A stretch of 38,122 nt of DNA from JBKPIY01 sp046730475 (GCA_046730475.1 JBKPIY010000047.1:1-38122), one strand, 5' to 3'. Shown: positions 1 through 8,173, counted from the first letter of the stretch. Notes: generated by a model from the sequence alone, not told the origin. A program made the numbers and translations.

Positions 1-32
1 CACCTCCTTCGAGTGGGTCGCACGAACGCGAA

Positions 33-62
33 GTCAAGTCCCAGGACGTGGTGTAAGAGCGG
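33..62 (+). repeat. IS256 terminal inverted repeat, left
   Basis: Matches the reverse complement of 1406-1435 at 22 of 30 positions without gaps. Shared blocks are GTCA, GTCCCA and the 9-bp core CGTGGTGTA. It lies 33 bp beyond the transposase stop codon. Confidence 0.75.
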
Positions 63-95
63 GCGCCCACGATCCTCGGTAGGACACTCGGCTTC

Positions 96-1324
96 TCAGG
101 CCGCCTGGAGCTCTCTCACCTCCCTCGGAGCTTCGATGCGATCGCCCTCGTCCTCGAGGACGAGGGCGATCGACTCGTTGCTCAGGTAGCGCCGCCCGAC
201 CAGCCACTCGTCGTTTTGCTCGATCGCGAGCATCGAGGCCAGGCGGATCAAGGAGGCGTCGTCGGGGAAGATGCCGACGACGTCGGTGCGCCGGCCGACC
301 TCGCGGTTGAGGCGCTCGAGCGGGTTGGTCGAGCGCAGCTTCGAGCGGTGGGCCTCGGGGAACGCGTAGAAGGCGAGGATGTCCTCCTCGGCCTCCTCGA
401 GCGTCTGAGCCACCTTGTCGAGTCGGCCCTCGAGCGCGGCCACCGCCTCGGAGAGGCGGTCGCGGGCCTCCTCGCGCGTCGCCTGGTTGAAGATCGGCCG
501 GATCAGCGCCGCCAGCATCCCGTGCTCATCGCGGCGGCAGTGGCCGAGGCAGTCCCTGAGGAAGTGGACCGTGCAGCGCTGCCAGGGGCAGCCAAGCACC
601 TGGGCGATCGCCGCCTTGAGGCCCGGGTGGGCGTCGGAGACCGCGAGCTGGACCCCGACGAGCCCTCGCTTGATGAGGCCGCGCAGGAACTCGCGCCAAA
701 ACACGCCTCCGTCTCGGCCTCGCCGACGTCGAGCGCCAGGACCTCGCGCCGGCCGGTCTCGTGGACCGCGTGGGCGATCACCAGCGCCTTGCGGTGCACC
801 CGCCCGCCGTCGCGGACCTTCTCGACCTTGGCGTCGAGCCAGAGGTAGGGGTAGCGGCCCTCCAGCGGACGGGTGCGGAAGGCCTCGACCTGCTCGTCGA
901 GACCCTGGGCGATCCGCGAAACCTCCGAGCGCGAGATCCGCAGGCCGAGCGACTCGACCAGCTGGTCGACCTTGCGGGTCGAGACGCCGCAGACGTAGGC
1001 TTGCTGGACGACGTTGAGCAAGGCCTGCTCGGATCGCTTGCGGGGCTCGAGGAAGCTCGGGAAGTAGCTGCCTCGCCGTAGCTTCGGGATCTGCAGCTCG
1101 AGCTCGCCGGCGCGGGTATCCCAGCGCCGCGGCCGGTAGCCGTTTCGGTGTGTCGCCCGGTCGGAAGTGCGCTCGCCGTGGGCGGCGCCGATCAGCTCGG
1201 AGACCTCCGCCTCCATCAACTCACCGACCATCCAGCGAAGCGACTCGCGCAGAAAGTCGAGCCCCTCGCCCTCGCTTAGGTAGCTGACGACCTCCTCCGT
1301 CGTCATTCTCTGCCTCTCGGCCAT
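96..1324 (-). pseudogene. IS256-family transposase, frameshifted
   Basis: DDE transposase that would cut and move the element. The 5' part begins at an ATG at 1324 with an AGGAG ribosome-binding site 8 nt upstream, and carries the first catalytic Asp in YLWLDAKV. Homology then jumps frame near 703. The 3' part continues in another frame from FWREFLRGL, with the second Asp in SDAHPGLKAAI and the Glu in NPLERLNREVGRR, ending at 96. Family members read EAFWREF here without interruption. This copy has two extra bases (or one missing) in the TGTTTTGG stretch, so the catalytic triad is split over two frames. The family is not known for programmed frameshifting and there is no classical slippery heptamer in the right phase, so a mutation or an assembly error is most likely. 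The remaining 409 codons are intact. Confidence 0.85.
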
Positions 1325-1405
1325 CGTGGTGCTCCTCTCGTCGATCCCTTGGAACAGACCGACGATCATGGGGCCCGCGGTGGCCGGAACAACGTTCCGT
1401 CCGAC

Positions 1406-1435
1406 CGCGTCCTACACCACGCTATGGGACGTGAC
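1406..1435 (-). repeat. IS256 terminal inverted repeat, right
   Basis: Partner of the repeat at 33-62. It lies about 80 bp upstream of the transposase start and would also carry its promoter. Confidence 0.75.
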
Positions 1436-1708
1436 CCCCACGCCCTCGCCTCCACGTTTGCGCTTCGCCTCATCCTCCGCCTTTGCCCTGGTGCATTCAG
1501 GCCAGGGAGTGTCTCAGATTGTGTTACGCACGATCGTGATCCGGTGATGTCGGCCTCGCCGCTCGTTCTCGCAAGTGCGCCGAAGCGAGAGTGTCCGTTA
1601 CCGACCACGACACGTTCGCCCTGGACGAGCAGGGGAAGCCGAAGGCCGCTTGCTTGCCACGCGGCTGACTCCAGGTCGAGCAGTCCGACAGACGCTGCGG
1701 CCCCGGCT
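1436..1708. other. Non-coding flank of the IS element
   Basis: No convincing gene here. A hairpin can form from CCCTGG (1486-1491) and CCAGGG (1502-1507). Just after it, 1503-1526 contains GTGTCTCAGATTGTGTTAC, which resembles IS256-type element ends in layout, so it may be a relic of a second insertion. The short open frames are low-complexity and unrecognised. Confidence 0.4.
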
Positions 1709-2470
1709 TCAGCGACTGCTGAGCGCCGGCGCGGCGACTGTTTCGGCCGCCGCCCGAAGCTCGTGGGGGCGATCGGTGCCGATCGCGTCGGGAGCGAACT
1801 CGAGCACCCGGCTTAGGAGCTCCGGGTGGTTCACAGTGCCGGTGTTGACGCTCAGCCCCGCGTCCCGAAGCACCTCGACCAACTGCTCGGTGAGCAGGAA
1901 GTACTCGAGCGAGATCCCCACCACTCCGCTCCGGAGAGCCCAAGAAGCGAGCGCCTCGGGCGCGTAGTCGGCCCAGATCACGAGGCGGGACGGGATCCCG
2001 TTCGCGGCGGCGACAGCGCACGCCTCGCCATGAAAGCTGATCACCTCGACTCGGTCGCGGATCAGCTCCCCCCGAAGCCGCTTGCAGAGCGCCTCGGCGG
2101 TGCGGCGGGCAAGCGCCGGGTCGGCGTGCGCCTTGACCTCGAGCTGGAGGCGGACCGTTTCCGGCACTAGTTCGATCAGCTCCTCGAGCAGGAGCGGGTG
2201 CTCCGCCGTCGGCTCTCCCGCGGAGTCACGGATGCGCGCCGATCGGATCTCTTCAGCGGTCCTCTGGCGCGCCCAGCCGTCGAGCGTCGTGCTGAGCGTG
2301 AGCAGCGGATCGTGCAGCAGGACCAGGCGATCGTCGGCGGTCAGGCATACATCGGTCTCGAGGCCCTCGACCGGACCGGTCAGGGTGTGGCGAAGGGCGG
2401 CCGCCGAGGAGTCCGGACCGTAGTGGCGGCCGAGCCGGTGTGCATACAGCGGGGGCAGTGCCGAGGCCAT
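1709..2470 (-). CDS. Glycerophosphodiester phosphodiesterase
   Basis: Hydrolyses glycerophosphodiesters to sn-glycerol 3-phosphate and an alcohol, recycling phospholipid head groups. The sequence has the GDPD TIM-barrel signature: catalytic AHR (His11, Arg12), metal ligands in LETDVCLT (Glu38, Asp40), the second catalytic His in LLHDP (His53), and Glu111/Lys113 in LEVKA. At 253 aa it is a full-length compact GDPD. No signal peptide is visible, so it is probably cytoplasmic. I prefer the ATG at 2470 over the in-frame TTG at 2485; neither has a strong ribosome-binding site. It lies downstream of the methyltransferase on the same strand with a gap of about 110 bp. The assignment to the family is secure; the exact substrate is not. 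Confidence 0.9.
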   Translation of the reverse strand: MASALPPLYAHRLGRHYGPDSSAAALRHTLTGPVEGLETDVCLTADDRLVLLHDPLLTLSTTLDGWARQRTAEEIRSARIRDSAGEPTAEHPLLLEELIELVPETVRLQLEVKAHADPALARRTAEALCKRLRGELIRDRVEVISFHGEACAVAAANGIPSRLVIWADYAPEALASWALRSGVVGISLEYFLLTEQLVEVLRDAGLSVNTGTVNHPELLSRVLEFAPDAIGTDRPHELRAAAETVAAPALSSR

Positions 2471-2581
2471 CTCCGATCTGCCCAAACCGAACCACGAAAC
2501 CCCTCTGGAGCTGTTAAGCCCCTGGAAAACAGATGTTTTGCTCGCGTGAACGAACCGCCGCCCACCCCCGTGGGAGCACGC

Positions 2582-3466
2582 TCAGTCGAGCGGGGCTGAG
2601 CGGAGCGCCCCGAGCACACGCGGATGGCCGTCGATCACCGGCGCGTCGATGAGCTCGAAGCTCTCGAAGCCCGCATGGCGGGCCATCGCGTCCAAGCCTG
2701 CGGGGGTGAAGCCCCAGTAAACGTAGTCATCATGGGCGTAGATCTCTCCCGGCGCGGGGATGTAAACCGCCGCGGCATCGAAAGCCCGATCCGCCGCCCC
2801 GTGGGTCTCGAGCAGCACCCGTCCGCCGGCCGCGAGGCGCCGTCGAATGAGCTTGAGCAGCCCCAGCGGGTTCTCCACCCGGTGCAGGATCCCGAAGCAG
2901 AGGATGAACTCGAACGTCTCCCCGAGCTCGTCCAGATCGAATGCGTCGATCCGTTGGTAGTCGACCTCGGAGTCGAGTAGCTCCCGAATCGCGGCGAACC
3001 CCTCGCCTCCCTGCAACTCGACACCCCAGCGCGAGCTGACCCACTCCCTGTACTGCTCGTTGTCGACTGCGACGACCCGCCCCGCCCCGCGCGCCTCGGC
3101 GAGGAACGCGTAGAAGCCGTCGAAGGTGCCGATGTCGAGCACGCTCATGCCGGCAAAATCCTCGGGCAAGGCGGGGACCCGGTAGCGGTGATCACGGGCG
3201 ACGCCGGGGGTGTAGAGCTCCCTGGAGCGGTCGAGCGAGAACGTGTGAAACCAGAGTGGCACCCGATCAAGGACGGCTGCGGCCGTCTCCGGATCCGTCT
3301 CGATCGGGATCAGATCGGCCACCTGACGCTCTGCGGCGGTTGGTTCGGGAGGGGCTTCCAGAGGCTTCAGACGCTGGTTTGCACCGGTCAGGCTGGTGAT
3401 GGGGCCGTCCGATTCCTGCGGCGCGGGGTCCCGTCGCTGGGACGTGAAATTGGCGTCTGGCGTCAT
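2582..3466 (-). CDS. SAM-dependent methyltransferase, CmoB-like
   Basis: A 294-aa class I methyltransferase of the CmoB/DUF1698 type. Near residue 72 is the W-x-H-x(3)-L element followed by LYTPG, typical of this group. The SAM motif VLDIGTFDGFYAF spans residues 109-121, the acidic motif AVDN follows, and the late FGILHRVENPLGLL and LLET strands are present. True CmoB transfers carboxymethyl to tRNA U34, but many actinobacterial relatives are unassigned, so the substrate is unknown. The frame stays open to 3709, but the ATG at 3466 has a GGAGG ribosome-binding site 4 nt upstream, and the extra 81 residues look non-coding. The adjacent tRNA genes may be coincidence. Confidence 0.8.
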   Translation of the reverse strand: MTPDANFTSQRRDPAPQESDGPITSLTGANQRLKPLEAPPEPTAAERQVADLIPIETDPETAAAVLDRVPLWFHTFSLDRSRELYTPGVARDHRYRVPALPEDFAGMSVLDIGTFDGFYAFLAEARGAGRVVAVDNEQYREWVSSRWGVELQGGEGFAAIRELLDSEVDYQRIDAFDLDELGETFEFILCFGILHRVENPLGLLKLIRRRLAAGGRVLLETHGAADRAFDAAAVYIPAPGEIYAHDDYVYWGFTPAGLDAMARHAGFESFELIDAPVIDGHPRVLGALRSAPLD

Positions 3467-3882
3467 CTTGCCTCCATGGTCGGTTGCCTCCGAGACTATC
3501 GGCGCCACGCCGACCCCCTTTACGGTCGCACCGACCCAGAGGCGGTGTGGCCTGGACGCCCCCCACGTTCTCAGCTCAGACTCCCGGTTTCTGAGGGCCA
3601 GAGTGGGCCACCCCTCCCTTTCGACAGCCTCCGCGAGACGGAGCACTCCAGGGATGGGGACGACCCTGTCGCCCGTAACCACCCAATCCAGGCACGGAAC
3701 TCGGCTCAAACAAATGACGGTAGCCCACGGCCTAGCGGCTATTCGAGCGAACCGGAGCGGGCTTAGCTGGCGTGTTTGTTCGTTAGAAATAGGCCCTCAT
3801 TGGGACCCTTGAAGCCCGCGTTCCGGTTCGGGAAGCCGAGCACGCGAAGGTAAAACATGGCGATTTCCAGGACTTCCTTAAG
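3467..3882. other. Gap with no recognised gene
   Basis: About 415 bp between the methyltransferase start and the tRNA pair. It holds the leader and ribosome-binding site of the methyltransferase. The open frame from 3709 runs through it but gives no recognisable protein. I see no tRNA, repeat or strong hairpin. Confidence 0.5.
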
Positions 3883-3956
3883 TCGGGGCGACTGGATTTG
3901 AACCAGCGACCTTTCGGCCCCCAGCCGAATGCGCTACCAGACTGCGCCACGCCCCG
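3883..3956 (-). tRNA. tRNA-Pro (GGG)
   Basis: A 74-nt cloverleaf with acceptor CGGGGCG/CGCCCCG, anticodon stem TTCGG/CCGAA and loop CTGGGGG giving anticodon GGG, plus a T arm with TTCAAAT. No CCA is encoded. It is followed downstream by the methyltransferase region. Confidence 0.96.
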
Positions 3957-3969
3957 ACGCAGAGCATGG

Positions 3970-3975
3970 ATTCTA
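3970..3975 (-). promoter_or_regulatory. -10 element of tRNA-Pro
   Basis: TAGAAT on the minus strand, 13 nt before the mature tRNA 5' end, in the 33-bp spacer between the two tRNA genes. It suggests tRNA-Pro has its own promoter. Confidence 0.45.
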
Positions 3976-3989
3976 AGGGAGCGAGAGCA

Positions 3990-4061
3990 AGCGGGCGACG
4001 GGAATCGAACCCGTTCCGGGAGCTTGGAAGGCTCCAGTGCAGCCATTAACACCTCGCCCGC
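3990..4061 (-). tRNA. tRNA-Gly (TCC)
   Basis: A 72-nt cloverleaf with acceptor GCGGGCG/CGCCCGC and anticodon stem GGAGC/GCTCC around loop CTTCCAA, giving anticodon TCC. The T loop is TTCGATT. It lies 33 bp upstream of tRNA-Pro in the same direction. Confidence 0.96.
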
Positions 4062-4070
4062 GCAGGGACG

Positions 4071-4076
4071 ATTATA
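4071..4076 (-). promoter_or_regulatory. -10 element of tRNA-Gly
   Basis: A perfect consensus TATAAT on the minus strand, 9 nt before the tRNA-Gly 5' end. No clear TTGACA-like -35 box is visible 16-18 nt upstream. It is the only perfect consensus box noticed in this GC-rich window. Confidence 0.6.
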
Positions 4077-4214
4077 GGTTCGCCCCCACGAGCCACTCCG
4101 GTCGGATCGGTACCGTGTCCGGACCCATTTGGCAGGGGCCGAAACTCCGCCTCCCGGCGCCGGTTGTCAGGGGCGGGCGGCGAGGGTCGGCTCGCCTGCG
4201 TCGCACCAAACGAG

Positions 4215-5891
4215 ATGCGGTTGCCCCCCCGACATTCGACCAACTGGCGCAACCGCCGTCCCCTCGCCGCGCTCGCGCTCGGGGTGGCGGTGCTGGCGGG
4301 CCTGCTCGGCCATCAGCTCGCCGGGCCCCGCGGCGCCCAGGGCGCGGCGCCGAAGAACATCGTCTTCATCCTCACCGACGATCAGACGCTCGGGGAGATG
4401 CAGGCGATGTCCCACGTCCGCGAGGAGATCGCCGATCAGGGGGTGACCTTCACCCGCGCCTACATCTCCTATCCCCTCTGCTGTCCCTCCCGGGCCACGT
4501 TCCTCACCGGCCAGTACATGCACAACCACCTCGTGCGGGGCAACGCGAAGCCGAACGGTGGCTGGCAGCGGTTCCGCGCCCACGAGTCCGACGCCCTGCC
4601 GGTGTGGCTCCAGGACGCCGGCTACTACACGGTCCACATCGGCAAGTACCTGAACGGCTACGACAACTTCACCAGCTACCCCCCACCGGTGCCGGTCGGC
4701 TGGGACCAGTGGTACGGGAAGGTCTCGGAGGCGAACCTCTACTACGACTACAACCTGGTCGAGTCCGACGGGATCCAGCCCGCCCACTACCAGCACTACG
4801 GGACCTCCGACTCCGACTACCAGACCGACGTCCTCGCCGGCAAGGCGCTCGACTTCATCGACGGCCTCCCGTCGGGCGGGGGCGGATCCCAGACTCCGTT
4901 CGAGCTCAACCTCTGGGTGAACGCGCCCCACGCTCCCTTCGAGCCCGCCGGCCGCCACTTGAACGCCTTCTACGGCACCAAGCTCCCGAAGCCGCCCGGG
5001 TTCAACGAGAAGGACATCACCGACAAGCCGAAGTGGCTTCGAAACCAGGTGCCTCACAGGCTCAGCGCCGCCGTCCGCTCCAAGATCGCCTCTGAGCGCC
5101 GCAGCCGGCTAGCGATGCTGCTGTCGGTCGACGAAGCGGTCGACCGGATCGTCCAGGCCCTCGACGCCAAGGGGATCCTCGATGACACGTACATCATCTT
5201 CAGCTCCGACAACGGCTACTTCTTCGGCGAGCACCGGATCGCAGGGGGCAAGTACCTGGCGTACGAGCCCTCCTCGCACGTGCCGCTGATCATTCGCGGC
5301 CCCGGGATCCCGGCGGGCGAGAAGAGCGGGGAGCTGGTCGACAACGCCGACGTCGCCCAGACGATGCTTCAGATCGCCGGCGGCACCGATCCCGCGATCG
5401 ACGGGCGCTCCCTGCTCCCCTACGCCGAGGACCCGCGACTGCGCACCACCCGCCCGATCCTGCTCGAGGCCGACACCGGGCCCGGCAGGGGCAACGCCGG
5501 CTTCGACGCGGACGAGGCCAGGACGGCGGAGGTCGGCCTCGCCGGGGCCGGGGGGGTGACGAACCTGGACCAGGACCAGCAGACGGCGGGCGCGGTCAAG
5601 TCCGCGACCGCGAACGGCAACTTCGCCCCCGCCTACCGCGCGATCCGGACCAATCGGTACCTGTACGTGCTCTACGCCAACGGCCAATCAGAGCTCTACG
5701 ACATGAGCCGCGACCCCGCCCAGCTCCACAACCTCGCCTCGAGCCCCCGCTTCGCCCCGGTCCGCCGCTGGCTCTTCAACCGCCTCGTCCCCCTCGCCGC
5801 CTGCAAGGGCGCCCAATGCCGCGCCCAGATCGGCGACCCGCCGCGGCCCCTGCCAAAGCACCGCCGGCATCGAAAGCACCATCGAGCCTAA
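4215..5891 (+). CDS. Sulfatase, N-acetylglucosamine-6-sulfatase-like, Cys type
   Basis: Secreted type I sulfatase of the alkaline-phosphatase fold, 558 aa. It begins with a basic stretch and a hydrophobic segment at residues 17-37, a signal peptide or anchor. Metal-binding LTDDQ is at 53-57. The sulfatase signature CCPSRATFLTG starts at residue 89, so Cys89 (codon 4479-4481) is the residue converted to formylglycine. Downstream are VHIGKYLNGY, SSDNGYFFGEHR and the C-terminal ELYDMSRDP typical of GNS-like enzymes, which remove 6-sulfate from glucosamine residues. The true substrate is unknown. I prefer the ATG at 4215; a TTG at 4164 is in frame and would add 17 residues. The gene is related to the sulfatase at 8862-10496 and converges on the broken endonuclease-like gene with a 4-bp gap. 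No formylglycine-generating enzyme lies in the window. Confidence 0.93.
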   Translation: MRLPPRHSTNWRNRRPLAALALGVAVLAGLLGHQLAGPRGAQGAAPKNIVFILTDDQTLGEMQAMSHVREEIADQGVTFTRAYISYPLCCPSRATFLTGQYMHNHLVRGNAKPNGGWQRFRAHESDALPVWLQDAGYYTVHIGKYLNGYDNFTSYPPPVPVGWDQWYGKVSEANLYYDYNLVESDGIQPAHYQHYGTSDSDYQTDVLAGKALDFIDGLPSGGGGSQTPFELNLWVNAPHAPFEPAGRHLNAFYGTKLPKPPGFNEKDITDKPKWLRNQVPHRLSAAVRSKIASERRSRLAMLLSVDEAVDRIVQALDAKGILDDTYIIFSSDNGYFFGEHRIAGGKYLAYEPSSHVPLIIRGPGIPAGEKSGELVDNADVAQTMLQIAGGTDPAIDGRSLLPYAEDPRLRTTRPILLEADTGPGRGNAGFDADEARTAEVGLAGAGGVTNLDQDQQTAGAVKSATANGNFAPAYRAIRTNRYLYVLYANGQSELYDMSRDPAQLHNLASSPRFAPVRRWLFNRLVPLAACKGAQCRAQIGDPPRPLPKHRRHRKHHRA

Positions 5892-5895
5892 GCCT

Positions 5896-6656
5896 CTACG
5901 ACTTCGGCCCGACGAACGAGTCGAGGATCGCAACGCTGTCGCGGTGCGAGACCGAGATGTTCCGCGCGTTCGACTGGGTCCAGCGGATCCCGAGCAGCTC
6001 GCAGTGCTCGCAGAAGATCTTCCGGATATCGGCGGAGTAGTTGGTGAAGAAGTATCTCGGGTAGGCGTACCGTCCCACCCGACCGCTCGGGAGCTTGACG
6101 GCGAACCGGTTGATGCACCTCGACCCGTCGGAATGGATCAGCCCACGAAGAAACTCCTCGGTGTGTGCGCGGGTGATCCGCAACTGCCACGGCGCCAGCT
6201 CGATCCGGCGCTCGTGCTTCCTCCCCGGCCCGTGCTGGGGAAAGAGGTTGGGCCAGCTGGCCCCGGAGCTCTGCAGAATCCACATCCGCTCGCGTTCCTT
6301 TCGCTGCCACGTCACTCTGAGCGGCAAGACGGCCGCCATAGCGAAGGCGCATTCCCTGACGACGCGCGGATAGGCGGCGTCAAGAGTGACGCGAAATATC
6401 CAGCTGCGAGTGGCCCTGAACACGATCCCGTCGCCGAGGTAGACGCCGAGCAGATAGGAATCGCCCGCGCGTCAAGCGGCCTTGCAAGCGCCGCTGTGGA
6501 CTGAATCCCCGCTCGAAGCCGCCCGAGCCGACGCCAACGGAGGACCGTCGACCGCGACACCCCAGTGCGCCGCGCGATCTCGTAGTCGCTCAGCCCCGAA
6601 CCAACGAGGCCGAGTACCGTTGCCACAGTCTCCTCGTCGTGCCTGACGTAAGCCAC
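5896..6656 (-). pseudogene. HTH plus LAGLIDADG-like protein, frameshifted
   Basis: Two frames together resemble an actinobacterial family with an N-terminal helix-turn-helix and a LAGLIDADG-type homing-endonuclease-like core. The 5' part, probably from a GTG at 6656, encodes SDYEIARRTGVSRSTVLRWR, a Hin/MerR-like HTH. The core lies in another frame. It holds both LAGLIDADG-like motifs, LLGVYLGDG (about 6430-6456) and FLRGLIHSDG, then RYFFTNYSADIRKIFCEHC and a C-terminal SVSHRDSVAILDSFVG. A TGA at 6472-6474 closes the core frame upstream, so the shift must lie just below 6471. Intact relatives would be about 250 aa. Function is unknown; such genes may be DNA-binding or relics of mobile endonucleases. 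The break may be real decay or a sequencing error. Confidence 0.7.
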
Positions 6657-6707
6657 GAACGTATGTTCGCAGGCGATTCGGCGGCACCCGGGTCCCCCCG
6701 ACGATCG

Positions 6708-6735
6708 TTGCCAGTCGCGCGACCCCGGATACGAT
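6708..6735 (+). promoter_or_regulatory. Promoter of tRNA-Trp
   Basis: TTGCCA (6708-6713), 16-nt spacer, TACGAT (6730-6735), then 11 nt to the tRNA 5' end. This is the best two-box promoter seen in the window. Confidence 0.6.
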
Positions 6736-6746
6736 TCAAGATCCGC

Positions 6747-6821
6747 GGGGCACTGGCCAAATTGGACGAAGGCGCCGGCCTCCAAAGTCGGAGATACCAG
6801 GTTCGAGTCCTGGGTGCCCCG
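6747..6821 (+). tRNA. tRNA-Trp (CCA)
   Basis: A 75-nt cloverleaf: acceptor GGGGCAC/GTGCCCC with discriminator G, anticodon stem CCGGC/GTCGG around loop CTCCAAA giving anticodon CCA, and T arm CCAGG/CCTGG with loop TTCGAGT. The D arm is weak: only three pairs (GCC/GGC) with an A-A mismatch at the fourth, and one G-T pair occurs in the anticodon stem. No CCA is encoded; the next bases are CCT. It stands alone, not next to secE/nusG as is common for tRNA-Trp. Confidence 0.87.
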
Positions 6822-6851
6822 CCTCCTCCTCCGCCTCCAGCCGGCGCCGAA

Positions 6852-7280
6852 TTACGCGGCCGGGTGGTCGCCGGGGTGGGCGGTCCCGCGTCGCCGCGCC
6901 ACCGCCCGGCGGGTGGCCTCGCGGAGCTCATCGATCGGGGTTCCCTTCTCGACGTAGCCGTCGGCACCCAGGTCCATCGCCCGGGCGCCTATCCGGTCGG
7001 CGGCGAACCCGGAGAGGACGACGATGGCGACCTTCCGGTCGCGTTCCCGGATCAACGAGATCGCCTCGAGCCCGTTCATGTCCGGCATCGAGAGATCGAG
7101 GAGGACGGCGGCGGGCCGGGTCTCGGCCACCCCCACGATCGCGCTGCGACCGTCGCCGGCCTCGCCGATCACCCGGAAGCCCGGATCCTCCTCCATTCCC
7201 CACCGGATCAGCTCCCGCAGCTCCGGCACGTCGTCGACCAGGAACAGCGAGATCTCCCCGTCCCGGGCGTGCTCAGCCAC
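6852..7280 (-). CDS. Single-domain response regulator
   Basis: A 142-aa CheY-like receiver with no output domain. The acidic pair is Asp16/Asp17 in LFLVDDVPE, the phosphoacceptor is Asp62 in LLDLSMPDMNG, the switch Ser is Ser90 in VLSG, and the conserved Lys is Lys112 in VEKG. All key residues are present, so it should be phosphorylatable. It ends in a short charged tail. No histidine kinase is adjacent, so its partner is elsewhere and it probably works through protein contacts rather than DNA binding. It starts at a GTG at 7280 with no strong ribosome-binding site. The gene runs towards tRNA-Trp on the opposite strand. Confidence 0.9.
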   Translation of the reverse strand: MAEHARDGEISLFLVDDVPELRELIRWGMEEDPGFRVIGEAGDGRSAIVGVAETRPAAVLLDLSMPDMNGLEAISLIRERDRKVAIVVLSGFAADRIGARAMDLGADGYVEKGTPIDELREATRRAVARRRGTAHPGDHPAA

Positions 7281-7474
7281 GACCCGCGGATCCCTTCACC
7301 GGCAGAGAACCCAGGGCCCTGTCACAGGGTTGGTGGCGATCGAAAGCTCCCAGCTCATTCTCGTGCTCCGCGCGCGGAGTCCCCCTTGCTGTCCCGTACC
7401 GATAGTCGCCACCGCAATCCGTCGCGGTCCCGGCGCCATTCTGGCATGCCCGAGGTCCCGGCGGCCGACCCCCC

Positions 7475-7480
7475 TAGAAT
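7475..7480 (+). promoter_or_regulatory. -10 element of tRNA-Leu (TAG)
   Basis: TAGAAT, 12 nt before the tRNA 5' end, in the 212-bp gap between the response regulator start and the tRNA. Confidence 0.5.
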
Positions 7481-7492
7481 CGGGGCCGTCCT

Positions 7493-7576
7493 GCGGGCGT
7501 GCTGGAACTGGTACACAGGCCGGCTTTAGGTGCCGGTGCTCGAAAGAGCTTGGGGGTTCGACTCCCTCCGCCCGCA
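7493..7576 (+). tRNA. tRNA-Leu (TAG)
   Basis: An 84-nt class II tRNA: acceptor GCGGGCG/CGCCCGC with discriminator A, anticodon stem CCGGC/GCCGG around loop TTTAGGT giving anticodon TAG, variable arm GCTCGAAAGAGC, and T loop TTCGACT. Confidence 0.96.
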
Positions 7577-7643
7577 TCCCCCGCCGCGGGCGTCCCCACC
7601 GAACAAGCCGCGGGGAGCGGGGGCGCGTGGCCGGGGAAGCCCA

Positions 7644-7649
7644 TACACT
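7644..7649 (+). promoter_or_regulatory. -10 box, leaderless start of membrane protein
   Basis: TACACT, 8 nt before the ATG at 7658. No ribosome-binding site lies between, so the transcript would start at or next to the start codon. Confidence 0.5.
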
Positions 7650-7657
7650 TGCCGTCG

Positions 7658-8137
7658 ATGGAAGCGGCGGCAGCCCGTCCGGGCTACGAGCTGTGGCGGC
7701 CCAATCGGGAGAAACCCGAGTCCAAGAGCGCCCGGGCGCTCGTCGTTCTCGTGCTCCTGGTCTCCGCCGCGCTCATGGTCGTGGTCACCGTCGGTGGCTG
7801 GGAGCGGCTCGAGGGCGGCCAGCCCTTCTGCATCGGCTACATCCTCGTCTACCTGCTGTTCGCCTTCTACGTCGCGCGTTGGAACCGGGGGGTGCTGCCG
7901 GTCGCGGCCGCGCTCGCGATCATCCTCGCGATCTTCGCCGCGATCGCCACCCCGGCCTGGTTCGCTCGCGACAAGCCGGGCCTCGACAGCCCCGCCCTGC
8001 CGGAGGAGCTGATCGGGGTCCTCACCCTCGTGATGGTCCCCGTCCAGCTGATCCTGATCGCGGTCGCGATGGTCGCCTTCAACCAGGACTGGCACGTCGA
8101 GGAGGAGCGGCCGATCGGCGAGGAGATCCCCGAGTAG
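7658..8137 (+). CDS. Small four-helix membrane protein, unknown
   Basis: A 159-aa protein I do not recognise as a named family. Predicted membrane segments are at about residues 27-47, 57-74, 79-101 and 118-141. The N-terminal 26 residues are charged and the tail is acidic (EEERPIGEEIPE). The frame is open upstream into the tRNA-Leu, but the ATG at 7658 is preceded by a TACACT box at 8 nt, which fixes the start. It is convergent with the YedK-like gene. No cofactor or transport motif is visible. Confidence 0.8.
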   Translation: MEAAAARPGYELWRPNREKPESKSARALVVLVLLVSAALMVVVTVGGWERLEGGQPFCIGYILVYLLFAFYVARWNRGVLPVAAALAIILAIFAAIATPAWFARDKPGLDSPALPEELIGVLTLVMVPVQLILIAVAMVAFNQDWHVEEERPIGEEIPE

Positions 8138-8138
8138 A

Positions 8139-8169
8139 CCGGCGGCGCGGTCGCCGGGCCGGGCCGCCG
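8139..8169. terminator. Possible bidirectional terminator hairpin
   Basis: In the 36-bp gap between two convergent genes, CCGGCG (8139-8144) can pair with CGCCGG (8152-8157), or CGGCGGC (8140-8146) with GCCGCCG (8163-8169). There is no T tract. Confidence 0.35.
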
Positions 8170-8173
8170 ATCC

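Larger units (their letters stand above)
33..1435 (-). mobile_element. IS256-family insertion sequence
   Basis: About 1.4 kb bounded by imperfect terminal inverted repeats and filled by one IS256 (mutator-type DDE) transposase read on the minus strand. The size and single-gene layout fit the family. No 8-9 bp direct repeat is visible just outside the two ends, so either the flank has been rearranged or the outer boundary is off by a few bases. The transposase frame is broken, so this copy is probably not autonomous. Confidence 0.85.

Noticed and set aside
3467..3709. 81-codon upstream extension of the methyltransferase
   Set aside because: The ATG at 3466 has a GGAGG site 4 nt upstream, and the extension has no family resemblance.
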